Part shown: positions 19,506 to 32,465 of the stretch, piece by piece
Numbering within the stretch: the stretch's first letter is position 1
Layout of the letters: each line of letters begins with the position of its first letter
Source of the DNA: Saccharina japonica
Taxonomy: Eukaryota > Sar > Phaeophyceae > Laminariales > Laminariaceae
NCBI GenBank assembly: GCA_008828725.1
Contig: MEHQ01002433.1
Span: forward strand, 70,388 to 134,387
Reading direction: 5' to 3'
DNA length: 64,000 nucleotides
Notes under the pieces: generated by a model
Databases searched by the model: none
What the model saw: the letters and a program-made list of their open reading frames with translations, nothing else
What the model was told of the DNA's origin: nothing
Made by a program: the position numbers and the translations under genes

Positions 19506-19847
19506 TACGGGGTGTGAAGTAGTTTTTATCTCTTGCCAAACATCTAGTGCCAAAAACAAATTGGGTTGAAAAACACCGGCGGCACAACAACGCAACAGCG
19601 TCAGCTCATTACCAAACAACAAAACCGTACCTGGTATCTGTTTTTACATGTAAGTACATACATACTATAACGGCACATACATGGCTGTGCTGATTTTTCA
19701 TGAACATTTAATGATAATAACGTGATATCCTTAATGTATGATACTGTATGTATGGTGTGTCCATGAAACATGCCGCAAAAAACACGGAAACCCACTAAAT
19801 GCGTTTCGGAGGGGAAGAGAAGAGAGAGGAGAGACAGTATACTGCTG

Positions 19848-20040
19848 CAATCCAGTATACTGGATCGATTTTGACGGCAGTATAAATCGCTACTGACTGA
19901 CTCAGCCAGTGCCCAGCCCTATATATATCACTATTAAATGAAGTGCACCCGAGGTTCAAAGTCGCTGCTGACTGAGTCAGCCAGTGCCCAGCCCTATATA
20001 TATCACTACTAAATGAAAAGTGCACCCGAGGTTCAAGGTC
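19848..20040 (+). repeat. palindrome and 75-bp tandem duplication
   Basis: ATCCAGTATACTGGAT near 19849 is a perfect 16-bp palindrome. It is followed by two units (from 19888 and 19963) of GACTGA-(C/G)TCAGCCAGTGC, CCAGCCCTATATATATCACT, A(T/C)TAAATGAA and GTGCACCCGAGGTTCAA. Each unit has a TGACTGAGTCA-like palindrome and a TATATATA box, so it could be a promoter or an element end; neither can be shown. The CTGAGGTT family ending follows at 20285-20385. Confidence 0.75.
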
Positions 20041-20589
20041 GGTCGATGTTTCCCGTCGATCTCTTGGGTCTCCGTCGATCCTCATCGACGCCGTCGGTAT
20101 CTCGTGAGACGTTCGCGAGACGCGATGCATGCTACTACGGTAAAGATGCACCATGATTTTTCCGGAGATGGTCACTTTTGGAGCTCTGTGTTTCACCCAA
20201 AAACCGATTTTGGGAGGGAATTAGCTACCCGGTGAGCAATCCCATGTTTTTTAAGTATAAAATGGAAAATATTGCATCGAAAAAAAGGAAATTCCGACGA
20301 TTTTGGCTAAGAAGCGCCGCCATGCAGAAAATGCTTCAGTCAAAAAGGGCTATTAATCCCTCTATCGTAGCACGCGTCACTTTCACTAAATAACTTTCCA
20401 ACACACATCTCCTTTCATTCATCATCACTCACCCTGCATGCAGTGTTTGTCCCATGTGGTGGTAACATAAATTACACCACTAGGAAGGAGAGAGGGTACG
20501 TACGTATGTACAGTACGTAGCATGTGATGGTACATAAAACATGCAAGACAAGAGGTTAAGGCTTATTTCTCCCACGTTTGTGTTGTATT

Positions 20590-21180
20590 TATAGCAAGAG
20601 AGAGAGAGAGAGAGAGAGAGCACCGTGGGGCATGCCTCCCCTCTCTTCTCTCCCCCTCTCTGGTTACCCTGAACAAAAACAAATCGCCGAGTGCCCTGCC
20701 ATGCCCTGCCTTGACATGCCGTCACATATACCCTGACATAATGTGGTATGCCGTCACATACCGAGACACGCCTTTAACATATCATAACATGCCGTTCCAT
20801 AGCATACCGAAACATGCCGTGATTTTCCGTAACTTGCCCGCACATACCGTGACATGCCCGCCGTTGCATACCGTGAAAAAACCGTGACATGTCTTTTGAC
20901 ACACCGAGGCATACCGTAACATACCGTGGCATGGCTTGCCATGCCGCAGCATACCGTCATTTTGCCGCTACATACCCGCAACACACCGAAACATGCCGTC
21001 ACATACACCGTAACATGCCGTCACGTGACTTTTAACACGTGCCGCGACATACCCGTCGCACACCCGTGATTTTTCGCGACATGCCGTTACATACCGTAAA
21101 CATGCCGGAACATACCGCGAAACGTCTTAACATACCGCGACAACGCCGCAACATTATACCCGTAACCATGCTCATGTCAT
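20590..21180 (+). repeat. (GA)n and degenerate CCGTNACATA minisatellite
   Basis: (GA)n at about 20595-20620. From about 20690 to 21180 the motif CCGT(A/C/G)ACAT(A/G) recurs every 10-20 bases with much drift (CATACCGTGACATGCC, AACATGCCGTCACATA). No coding. Confidence 0.75.
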
Positions 21181-21319
21181 TTCACGGCATGCATGGCACA
21201 CGCCATAACATGACGCGATGCGACCCAACAAAACACCTTTTCGTCTTGCCGAGGCCGGTCCATAAACCGGGGCCGCACCCGCACCCCCAGCTCGGACCCT
21301 TTCCTACCCCGACCGGCTC

Positions 21320-21677
21320 TTACGACGAAGGAGACGGCAACAACTCATTCGGAGAAATCATCCCGCCCTCCTCCGCCCCAAGGCCATCCTTAAGGATTCT
21401 CGGCTCGGGGCTCGTAGCACCCGCGGCGTCGACAAACTCATCGCCGACAGCGAGATCCCCCAAACCCGCAAGCACAGCGGAGGTCTCGCCCTCGCCACCA
21501 CCAACACCGGACAGAGGCGACGACGCCGCCAACGCCTGGGCTGCTACCACCGCCGCTGGCGGGCTTGCCGGTGCCGGCGCTGCCTGAGGCACAGCTTGGG
21601 GCGACGCGACAGTGGCCACAGGGGCGACGGGGGGCTTCGCAGCGTACAAGTCCGTGGTGGCGGCGGCGGGGGTGGGG
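21320..21677 (-). pseudogene. Ala/Pro-rich coding fragment cut by a duplication breakpoint
   Basis: On the minus strand, a frame from 21676 down to TAA at 21320-21322 gives about 118 residues: PTPAAATTDLYAAKPPVAP, a long Ala/Pro/Val region, a Gly/Glu patch, then LGDLAVGDEFVDAAGATS, PEPRILKDGLGAEEGG and MISPNELLPSPSS. The mixed acidic end looks like real protein; no family recognised. The terminal TCGTCGTAAGAG contains a plausible splice donor (GTAAG), so the TAA may lie in an intron. The 5' side ends exactly at the breakpoint (21677/21678) where a copy of 10771 onward begins. The reverse frame is also open but is Pro/Ser/Arg-rich and less gene-like. Confidence 0.4.
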
Positions 21678-22479
21678 AAGATTCGAACTCTCACGACCAC
21701 GTACGTCGTGAGATTCGAACTCGCGACCACTACAACCCATCCATGTATGTATGTCGTGCACCCGACGCCATTTGTTTGTTGAGGCAGTGTTGCCAAAAAC
21801 ACGAACAAACAAAAAAAACAAGAATCTGAAGCAAACAAGAACATTCCTTTTTGTTTTGTGTGTTAGATTGAATGCAAAAACAACTATTAATAAATCTATC
21901 TTTTATATCTGTGATTTCGTCACACACGGGACTCCGACCGCACCTCATCCCGGGAAATTTCTCAGAATTAGAACCTGTATAACGAGAAGTTTTCACTATT
22001 TTAGCCATTATTATTCGTCGAAGTTGGTTGGGGTCAAGTCGAGATAATACTACTAACTGTACCTATCCATGGCGGGCTATGACCCTAAAAAAAAGTGATT
22101 TTTTGGACGGGTAGAAAGGGCGGTTTAATGCGAAGAACACAAACAAATAATATCCCATAGGATAATAATACATAATATTTAGATCGTAGACACGAGGCCC
22201 TTATTAAGGGACCCCGCGATAAGGGAAAACGGTATATAAGGGACCTCTTTACATCATTTCTGCCCACCGTTTCTGCCCATCATTATTATTGCTGTTGACT
22301 ACAATGAAGGGGCCGGTATACACCAACTCTGACAAGGGACGTTGCTATATAAGGGACCTCCAATCCCGAACGCGGACTGCAGTAGTAGTACATAGGTGCG
22401 ATACGAAAACGGACGAATGCCATCCAAGTAATACGAAAACGGGCCAATTACCTTTACTGGGTAATTACCGGCCTTCCAA
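21678..22479 (+). repeat. extra partial copy of the segmental duplication's left end
   Basis: 21678-22479 matches 10771-11572 at an offset of 10907, with rare differences (TAATAAATC for TAATGAATC; CCTTTACTGG for CCTTCACTGG). At 22479/22480 it jumps back to the sequence starting at 10674. The left end of the duplication is therefore present twice here, 899 bp apart. Confidence 0.9.
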
Positions 22480-25400
22480 TCATGGGAATCCAGAAGTAAG
22501 TGTTTTCAGATTCTGTCTTCATGATGAGGAAATTCGCTTTTCTTAAAAAAAAAAGCGTTTTCATGGTTGTTGTTATAAGATTCGAACTCTCACGACCACG
22601 TACGTCGTGAGATTCGAACTCGCGACCACTACAACCCATCCATGTATGTATGTCGTGCACCCGACGCCATTTGTTTGTTGAGGCAGTGTTGCCAAAAACA
22701 CGAACAAACAAAAAAAACAAGAATCTGAAGCAAACAAGAACATTCCTTTTTGTTTTGTGTGTTAGATTGAATGCAAAAACAACTATTAATGAATCTATCT
22801 TTTATATCTGTGATTTCGTCACACACGGGACTCCGACCGCACCTCATCCCGGGAAATTTCTCAGAATTAGAACCTGTATAACGAGAAGTTTTCACTATTT
22901 TAGCCATTATTATTCGTCGAAGTTGGTTGGGGTCAAGTCGAGATAATACTACTAACTGTACCTATCCATGGCGGGCTATGACCCTAAAAAAAAGTGATTT
23001 TTTGGACGGGTAGAAAGGGCGGTTTAATGCGAAGAACACAAACAAATAATATCCCATAGGATAATAATACATAATATTTAGATCGTAGACACGAGGCCCT
23101 TATTAAGGGACCCCGCGATAAGGGAAAACGGTATATAAGGGACCTCTTTACATCATTTCTGCCCACCGTTTCTGCCCATCATTATTATTGCTGTTGACTA
23201 CAATGAAGGGGCCGGTATACACCAACTCTGACAAGGGACGTTGCTATATAAGGGACCTCCAATCCCGAACGCGGACTGCAGTAGTAGTACATAGGTGCGA
23301 TACGAAAACGGACGAATGCCATCCAAGTAATACGAAAACGGGCCAATTACCTTCACTGGGTAATTACCGGCCTTCCAAGCCCATACTATTAATATTAATA
23401 TTACATAGATAGGCTTAACAGAGGATCTAACTGCTCTACGTAACGTATATGCCTCCTAATTGACGATATATACCTGGTGGTACAGATAACAACCGCTCTC
23501 GGTTTCAACTGAACAGCGACCTAACTACCCGATCAACCAATCAATGTGAAGAACACAAACCTATAGAGGCAGTCATACTGGCCAGAACCCCCCCCCCCCA
23601 GAAAACAACGAGTCAACAACAGGAGGAAGAGGAGAAGCAACTAAGCAAGCGTTTTTTGTTCTGTTTTTATTTTTGCACAACACAACAAACAAACAACAAT
23701 TTCGGGGCAAAGGACAACGATATCCAAGTAAGTGCCGATTTCCGATCTCCGATTTACGGTGTGCTTGGGATCTATCTGATCAGACCTATAGGTACAGCGA
23801 CGATGACTGAAACATAATAACATATTATTAGTTCGCTGATTCTAACTTAACCCTAACAACGCTGATCGCCGGCGAAATTTTTCGGAATGAGGATGAGAAT
23901 TCCCAGTCAGCAGGCGGTCGGCGTTGTGAGGGTTAAGATTATGAATCAGAAGAGTTATTAATAGCTGTATTGTATTGTTCAACCAGTTTGTCGAAGTTGG
24001 GTCAAGATCTGGACAGCCCTCAAGCAATCCTCGGAAATCGGAAATCGTGAATCGGAAATCGGGTGTCGGCGTCCTTTCTTTGCTGCCCTGGAATCCCGAG
24101 AAAATTCCCAGACGCCCGTTCGTGTTATAGGGTTAAGGTTAATAGAATCAGCGATTTTTTTTTATCTTTTCATTTCAATAATTTTGTCGAAACTGGGCTA
24201 AGTAAAGTCTCTGAGTGGTCATCATCAAGCAATCATCGGAAATCGGAAATCGGAAATCGGATACCGGCGTACTTTGCCCCGGCATTCCGTGAAAAAATCC
24301 CAGGCAGTCGGCGATAGGGTTGAGGTTAGAGCCAGCGAAGTACATTTTGTTTTTGTTTCGACCATTTTGTCGAAGCAGGCAGGTCAAGGCCTGAACAGCC
24401 CTCAAGCAATCATCGGAAATCGGAAATCGGAAATCGCATATCGGCGTCCTTTTTTCCCCGACAACACATTATATATATATTGTACATACCGAGAAAAACC
24501 CTAGGTGGTCGGCGATGATAGGGTTAAGTTATAATCAACGAAGCACCATATATTTATATTTTGACCGTTTTTTCGAAGCTAATTGGCCAAGGTCTGAACA
24601 GCCCTCATTGCAAAATAATCGGAAATCGGAAATCGGAAATCGGCGTCCTTTTTGCCCCGATACACAATACTACGCATCCCGACCGAGAAAAATTATATGC
24701 ATTCGTCGACAGGGATAAGGTTAGAACCACAGCGATTTTCTATTTTCTAGTTCGACTATTTTGTCGAAGCTGGCGAGTCAATCAAGGTCTTGACAGCCGT
24801 CAAGCAATCATCGGAAATCGGAAATCGGATATCGACGTCCTTTTTCCCCCGACGACATGTTGTACATAGCACATACATACCGAGAAAAATCCTAGGTTGG
24901 TCGGCGGCGATAGGGTTAATTAAGGTTAAAACCATCGAAGTACCTTTTTTAATACTGTAACCGTTATTTCGAAGCTACTTGGCCAAGGTCTGAACAGCCC
25001 TCAATCAATCATCAGAAATCGGAAATCGGAAATCGGCGTCCTTTTGCCCCGACACACACTACTACTACACATCCCGAGAAAATTCCTATGCGTTCGGTGA
25101 CAGGGGCAAGGTTAGAATCACAGCGATTTTGTATTTTATATTTTGACCATTTTGTCAAAGCTGGCGAGCTAATCAAGGTCTTGACAGCCGTCAAGCAATC
25201 CTCGGAAATCGGAAATCGAATATCGACGTCCTTTTTTCTCCGACAACATTCATGTTGTACATTCATACCGAGAAAAATCCTAGGTTGGTCGGCGGCGATA
25301 GGGTTAAGGTTAAAATCATCGAAGTACCTTTTTTTTAATAGTTCAACCGTTTTTTCGAAGTTATTGGCCAAGGTCTGAACAACCCTCAATCAATCATCGG

Positions 25401-25722
25401 AAATCGGAAATCGGAACGGAAATCGGATATCGGCGCCCTTTTTGCCCCGATACACATTACGTACACATCCCGAGAAAAAATCTAGTCGTTCGGCGACAGG
25501 GGTAAGGTTATACCTGGCAATCAGCGATTTTGTGTTTCATGTTTCCACCATTTTGTCGAAGCTGGGGGGGGGTCAATAAAGCTCTGGACAGCCCTCAATT
25601 GAGCAATCATCGGAAATCGGAAATCGAATATCGACGTTCTTTTTTCCCCGACAACATAATAATATCGTATGTACCAATACAAATCCTAGGCGGTCGGCGG
25701 CGATAGGGTTAATACTGTAGTA

Positions 25723-26178
25723 TTCTTGTACGCTTTCAACGATAATTTAAAGTAAGTATTGGATTAGTTGAGGCTTCCTGCCCCAGCCAGTGGTCCTACC
25801 CATACTTTCTTGGGCTCTTGAATTATCCGTTGACCATTAGGCTGGGGTTATATAACTATTTCCTGTCCATTGTATCACCCAAACTTACAGTACAACACCT
25901 CTACCGCGGAGTGTACGCGGAAAAGCCTTCATGAAAGTCTGGGCAGTGGTAAATCGATGACTGCCGCGGAGTCAATGTCCCGCACGCTTCGAGTGCCGTC
26001 GGTGTCTCCTTCCATTATGCTCAGAATTGTTTATCAAAAGCCTCGATGGTTTGGCTTTTGGTCGCCTTGGAAGAGAATGATCTCGTGTGCTACATCATGA
26101 CCCAGTAGTTTCGGTTTCTACAAGTGGAACCACATCCCTACGATCACGTAGTTCCATTTGGTTGACTCCTGATTTTAC
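25723..26178. mobile_element. 456-bp unidentified insertion, duplicated copy
   Basis: Counterpart of 13916-14371 at offset 11807, in the same B monomer. Confidence 0.55.
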
Positions 26179-26565
26179 GGTTAGAATCAGCGAAGTACAT
26201 TTTATTTATAGTTGAGCGTATTTTCGAAACTAGTTATTGGTCATCAAGGTCTGGACAGCCCTCAAGCAATCCTCGGAAATCGGAAATCGAGTATCGGCGT
26301 CCTTTTTGCCCCGATACACACTACACATGCCGAGAAAAATTCTAGGCTTTCAGCGACAGGGGGAAAAGTTGAGAATCAGCGTTTTTTTAGTATTTTCAAT
26401 TTCGACCATCTAGTCGAAGCTGGCGAGTCAATCAAGGTCTATACAGCCCTCAATTAAGCAATCATCGGAATCGGAAATCGGAAATCGGATCTCGACATCC
26501 TTTTTCCCCCCGACAACATAATATTGTACATACCGAGAAAAGTTTTATGTTGGCAGGCGATAGTG

Positions 26566-26653
26566 TTAACCCATTCAGAACTGAAAAAAACGTCCTACAC
26601 TAATTCCAAGTAGTTTGTCTCCAAATTCGTGGGACCAGTTCTTAAGGGGTTAA
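26566..26653. mobile_element. piggyBac-like MITE, duplicated copy
   Basis: Counterpart of 14759-14846 at offset 11807, with TTAA at both ends. Confidence 0.8.
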
Positions 26654-29600
26654 GTAAGGTTAAAATCATCGAAGTACATTTATAGCTCGACCGTTTTTTC
26701 GAAGTTAATTGGCCAAGAAGGTCTGGACATTCCTCAAGCAAACATCGGAAATCGGAAATCGGATATCGGCGTCCTTTTGCCCCGATACGCACTACACACC
26801 CCGAGAAAATTCCTAGGCATTCGGCGACAGGGGAAAAGTTGAGAATCAGCGTTTTTTTTTGTATTTGATATTTCGACCATTTAGTCGAAGCTGGCGAGTC
26901 AACCAAGATCTCGACAGCCCTCAATTAATCAATTAAGCAATCAATCATCGGAAATCGGAAATCGAATATCGACGTCCTTTTTTCCCCGACAACATAATAT
27001 TATTGTACATACCGAGAAAAATCCCGTGTTGGTCGGTGGTAGGGTTAATAAGGTTAGAATCAGCGAAGTACATTTTAAAGTTCGACCGTTTTTTCGAAGT
27101 TAATTGGGCAAGATTTGGACGACCCTCAATCAATTATTACTAATCATTCATCGGAAGTCGGAAATCGGATATCGACGTCCTTTTTTTTGCCCCGATACAC
27201 ACTACAACACATACATCCCGAGAAAAAATCCTAGGCATTCGGCGACAAGGGGAGACGTTGAGAATCAGCGATTTTTGTATTTTATATTTCAACCATTTAG
27301 TCGAAGCTAGGGGGGAGTCAATCAAGATCTCTACAGCCCTCAAGCAATCATCGGAAATCGGAAATCGGATATCGGCGTCCTTTATCCACCGACAACATAT
27401 AATATATGTTGTACATACCGAGAAAAAATCCTAGGTTGTTGGTAGGCGATAGTGTTAAGGTTAAAATCATCGAAGTACATTTTGTAGTTTGACCGTTTTT
27501 TTAAAGTTAATGGGCCAAAAGGTTTGGACAGCCCACAAGCAATCATCGGAAGTCGGAAATCGGATATGGGCGTCCTTTTTGTGCCCCGATACACACTACA
27601 CATCCCGAGAAAATTCCTATGCGTTCGGCGACAGGGGAAAAGTTGGGAATCAGCGTTTCTTATTTTAAATTTCGACCATTTAGTCGAAGCTGGGGGAGAG
27701 CCAATCAAGGTCTCGACAGCCCTCAATTAAGCAATCATCGGAAATCGGAAATCGAATATCGGCGTTCTTTTTGCCCCAGCAATATATACGTATATATTGT
27801 ACATACCGAGAAAAATCCTAGGTTGGTACGTAGGCGATAGTGTTTAGGTTAAAATCATCGAAGTACATTTTATAGTTCGACCGTTTTTTCGAAGCTACTT
27901 GGCCAAGGTTTGGACAGCCCTCAAGCAATCATCGGAAGTCGGAAATCGGATATCGTCGTCTTTTTTTTTGCCCCGATACACACTGCACATCCCGAGAAAA
28001 TTCTTATGCGTTCGACGACAGGGGAGAGTTGAAAATTAGCTTTTTTTTTGTATTTTATAATATCGACCAATTTGTCGAAGTTGGGGGGGAGTCAATCAAG
28101 GTCTCGACAGCCCTCAATTAAGCAATCATCGGAAATCGGAAATCGAATATCGTATGACAACATAATATTGTACATACCAATAAAATCCTATGAATAGCTA
28201 GGTTGGTAGGCGATAGTGTTAAATAAGGTTAAAATCATCGAAGTACATTTTATAGTTCGACTGTTTTTTTTAAGTTAATTGGCCAAGAAGGTCTGGACAG
28301 CCCTCAAGCAATCATCGGAAATCGGAAATCGGATATCGACGTTCTTTGTTTTGCCCCGATACACACTGCACATCCCGAGAAAATTCCTATGCGTTCGGTG
28401 ACAGGGACAAGTTGAGTATCAGCGTTTTTTTGTATTTTCTATTTGGACCATTTTGTCGAAGCTGGGGGGGTGTCAATCAAGGGCTCGACAGCCCTTAATT
28501 AAGCAATCATCGGAAATCGAAAAGCGAATATCGACGTTCTTTTTGCCCCGACAACATAATATATATACGAAGTATACATATTGTACATACCGAGAAAAAT
28601 CCAAGGTTGGTACGTAAGCGATAGTGTTGAGGTTAAAAGCATCGAAGTGCATTTTATAGTTCGACTTTTTTTAAAAGTTAATTGGCCAAGAAGGTCTGGA
28701 CAGCCTTCAAGCAATCATCGGAAATCGGAAATCGGATATCGACGTTCTTTTTTTTGCCCCGATACACACTACACATCCCGAGAAAATTCCTAGGCGTTCG
28801 GCGACAGGGGAAAAGTTGAGAATCAGCTTTTTTTTTGTATTTTCTATTTCGACCATTTTGTCGAAGTTAGGGGGGAGTCAATCAAGGCCTCGACAACCCT
28901 CAATTAAGCAATTATCGGAAATCGGAAATCGAATATCGACGTTCTTTTTCCTCCGACAACATCATAATATTGTACATACATACCGAGAAAAAGTGCTAAT
29001 TAGCGAACGAAGTACATTTCATAGCTCGACCTTTTTTCGAAGCTAATTGGCCAAGGTTTGGACAGCCCTCACAAGCAATCAGAATCATCGGAAATCGGAA
29101 ATCGGGTATCGGCGTGCTTTTGCCCCGACACATACATCCATATATTACGATACCGAGAAAAATCCCAGGCGGTCGGTGAGGATAGATACTTCGCAGAGTT
29201 AAGGGAAATATTATAAGCATCAAAGTTATATTTTATGTTTCAACTTTTTTCTTTGTCGAAGCTGATGTGGGCTAAGCAAGATCTGGACCGTCCCACACTC
29301 ACAACAAGCAATCATCGGAAATCAGAAATCGGAACTCGGGTTTTGCCCCGAAATTGTTTGGACCATCACCCATTTTTTGTGAAGCTGTTGTTGTTTGGGC
29401 AAATACTAAGTCGTTGTATTTTTGGCTTTGCCGACAACCGTTTACTGGAGGAGGGAGGGAGGGAAGGAAGGAAGGAAGGAAGGGGTCTCTGTAGTGAGAG
29501 TGGTGCTTGAAAATAGTGTAAAGCAAAAAAATGTCGAAATTTCCCCCACCCGCCGCGTTACTACGTACGCAATTCGAAGAGGTCGATCAAGAAGAAGAGT

Positions 29601-30142
29601 TTTTTTTCGTTGTTGTTGTTGTTGTTGTTGTTGTTTGTTGTTGTGTACCAACCATGTAATTATACCATACTGGTATTATACTGTTATTCGTAGTATGTTA
29701 TCCTTGCCCTCCGACAATGATGTGTTAATAAGTAGCATGATCTTCAACGCTGATAACTTAAAATCACTCCGAAAAAAGAAGAAAACGGCGGAAACAAAAA
29801 AAAGGAGCCCTACTACGTATGCACAAAGTCTACGATATTAACAAGTACGTAAGTGTACCGACAAAGAAGGGGTATGTAGACGATGAACGGTAAACGGTGG
29901 TAGAAGATGAACGGTATATAAACGGTATGCATGTAGACGGTAACCTTACAAATAAATGACTCTGTGGCGACGCTCGCACGCACTGTACTTTATTTTCAAC
30001 CTTTCTTCCCTTCACTGTCGATGAAAAAAAACAAATACGTGTACACACCACACTCTCTCTCCGGAAAAATATAAGGGGCAGTTCGTTTTGGGCATTTATT
30101 GTAGTATTTGGATAAATACTGTACTTCTTGTATTTATACATA

Positions 30143-30324
30143 CAGTGCGTGACAGATGTTAATAATCTCTTATTTTTGACCAGACTGGAGCTCATTCTTA
30201 CGTAAGACTAGGTCTGTTCCGCACTATGTTCAGTACAAGGGGTCGCATTCTTATTGTTTCCCCAAAATCTCGGTCTAAACAAATTGTCAATTATCAGATT
30301 CTTGACATGTTCTGTCGCGTAATG
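30143..30324. mobile_element. mariner-like MITE, third copy
   Basis: Counterpart of 18336-18517 at offset 11807. Confidence 0.8.
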
Positions 30325-30592
30325 TATACTGTACTGTACCGGACTATTAATAACTACACATACATACACGGTCCTTGCTTTCTGTGCAGATTCGTGCCTA
30401 GGTGCATAGTTTGATTTGGACCAGTAGAGCTACACTGCTGTGGTTGACGCACTACTGGATACGAGACGAAGCAGTGATCATTGCTTGTATCCTGACATCT
30501 TTAACTAACCCGCCCCCCCCACCCCCACCCCTCGCCATTCCAACCACCATCGCTTGTTTCTTAGCATCTAGCTTAACCCCTTCCCCCTCCCC

Positions 30593-31360
30593 GCAGGAAG
30601 GGGATACAATTAGCGAAAATATTATTTGTAATATATGGAAACAACGTAATGAGCGCCCAAACGTTGGCAGCTGTCTTTAATAGGAGTAGGAACTGTGCTC
30701 CGTCTCGAAAGGGATGCGTGTTCAATGGTCAAAGGACTAAGGCCAGCAACAAATGCGTACCCCCCCCGACATGCTCCGTCCCGGCATTGTAGGGATGCGA
30801 GGGTCTGTGGTCATACGACTACGGCCATGCATGAAAATGAAGTACACCCCCCCCCCCCCTCTACGGTGGCCACAGACTGCGAAACGGCTAAGGGGTTACG
30901 ATTAGCAAAAGTGTTTATGTAATATACTGAAAATAACATACGTAATAAAGAGCGCCCAACTGTTGGAGTAACACACACCCCACACCCCCTTGTCTCACGT
31001 CAGGACCAGTAGGACATAACCAGGCCGCCCCTTTCTCCGACAAGGCCACTGGGATTCGCATGCTCGGTCAATGGTCAAATGACTAACGCAAGCAACAAAT
31101 GAGTACGCCCCCCCCCCTCAGTTTGGTACACTAAATAGTAGCGAGAAAACGATCGCTATCTTAGGAGATAGATGGTGGCCACAGGCGGCGAAACAGGAAG
31201 GGGATAGGATTAACAAAAAAAAACTTGTAATGTATGCAAACAACGTGATGAGCGCCCAAATGTTGGAGGTGTCGTTATTAGGAGTAGGAACGGTGCTCCG
31301 TCTCGAAAGGGATGCGTGGTCAATGGTCAAATGACTAAGGCAAAGCAACAAATGAGTACG

Positions 31361-31398
<38 letters not shown>
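30593..31398 (+). mobile_element. PCT-B / PCT-A cluster, divergent counterpart
   Basis: PCT-B copies at about 30593-30767, 30862-31117 and 31119-31398 (the last full-length, beginning CAGTTTGGTACACTAAATAG and CGAGAAAACGATCGCTATC and ending in a C run of over 35). A PCT-A 3' part (30769-30860) lies between the first two. The order is as at 18786-19505, but many bases differ, PCT-A is longer, and 30966-31060 holds unrelated sequence. Confidence 0.85.
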
Positions 31399-31404
<6 letters not shown>

Positions 31405-31807
31405 GTTGCCCCCACCCCCCCTCCCTACGGGGTGTGAAGTAGTTTTTATCTCTTGCCAAACATCTAGTGCCAAAAACAAATTGGGTTGAAAAACACCGGC
31501 GGCACAACAACGCAACAGCGTCAGCTCATTACCAAACAACAAAACCGTACCTGGTATCTGTTTTTACATGTAAGTACATACATACTATAACGGCACATAC
31601 ATGGCTGTGCTGATTTTTCATGAACATTTAATGATAATAACGTGATATCCTTAATGTATGATACTGTATGTATGGTGTGTCCATGAAACATGCCGCAAAA
31701 AACACGGAAACCCACTAAATGCGTTTCGGAGGGGAAGAGAAGAGAGAGGAGAGACAGTATACTGCTGCAATCCAGTATACTGGATCGATTTTGACGGCAG
31801 TATAAAT

Positions 31808-31960
31808 CGCTACTGACTGACTCAGCCAGTGCCCAGCCCTATATATATCACTATTAAATGAAGTGCACCCGAGGTTCAAAGTCGCTGCTGACTGAGTCAG
31901 CCAGTGCCCAGCCCTATATATATCACTACTAAATGAAAAGTGCACCCGAGGTTCAAGGTC
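31808..31960 (+). repeat. 75-bp tandem duplication, duplicated copy
   Basis: Counterpart of 19888-20040 at offset 11920, with the palindrome ATCCAGTATACTGGAT just upstream. Confidence 0.75.
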
Positions 31961-32465
31961 GGTCGATGTTTCCCGTCGATCTCTTGGGTCTCCGTCGATC
32001 CTCATCGACGCCGTCGGTATCTCGTGAGACGTTCGCGAGACGCGATGCATGCTACTACGGTAAAGATGCACCATGATTTTTCCGGAGATGGTCACTTTTG
32101 GAGCTCTGTGTTTCACCCAAAAACCGATTTTGGGAGGGAATTAGCTACCCGGTGAGCAATCCCATGTTTTTTAAGTATAAAATGGAAAATATTGCATCGA
32201 AAAAAAGGAAATTCCGACGATTTTGGCTAAGAAGCGCCGCCATGCAGAAAATGCTTCAGTCAAAAAGGGCTATTAATCCCTCTATCGTAGCACGCGTCAC
32301 TTTCACTAAATAACTTTCCAACACACATCTCCTTTCATTCATCATCACTCACCCTGCATGCAGTGTTTGTCCCATGTGGTGGTAACATAAATTACACCAC
32401 TAGGAAGGAGAGAGGGTACGTACGTATGTACAGTACGTAGCATGTGATGGTACATAAAACATGCA

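Larger units (their letters stand above)
10674..20545 (+). repeat. segmental duplication, copy 1 (9.9 kb)
   Basis: This block recurs at 22480-32465. The left edge is sharp: position 10674 pairs with 22480 and the preceding bases differ. The right edge is also sharp: 20545 pairs with 32465, then the sequences diverge. The offset is 11806, becoming 11807 after a C run that is one base longer in copy 2 (near 11790), and 11920 after the divergent block at 18861-19490. Apart from these, every stretch I compared by eye was identical. It contains no convincing gene. Confidence 0.9.
23827..29367 (+). repeat. SAT195 satellite array, duplicated copy
   Basis: Same monomers in the same order as 12020-17560 at offset 11807, including the edge inverted repeat (23836-23949). 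The copies share individual monomer indels, so they arose by duplication of a whole block and not by independent satellite growth. Confidence 0.9.
22480..32465 (+). repeat. segmental duplication, copy 2
   Basis: Copy of 10674-20545. All features of copy 1 recur: tRNA-related element (22577-22931), satellite, insertions, MITE, 75-bp tandem. It differs by one C near 23588-23599 and by the block 30668-31420. It may be a recent tandem duplication or redundant assembly of one locus. Confidence 0.9.
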
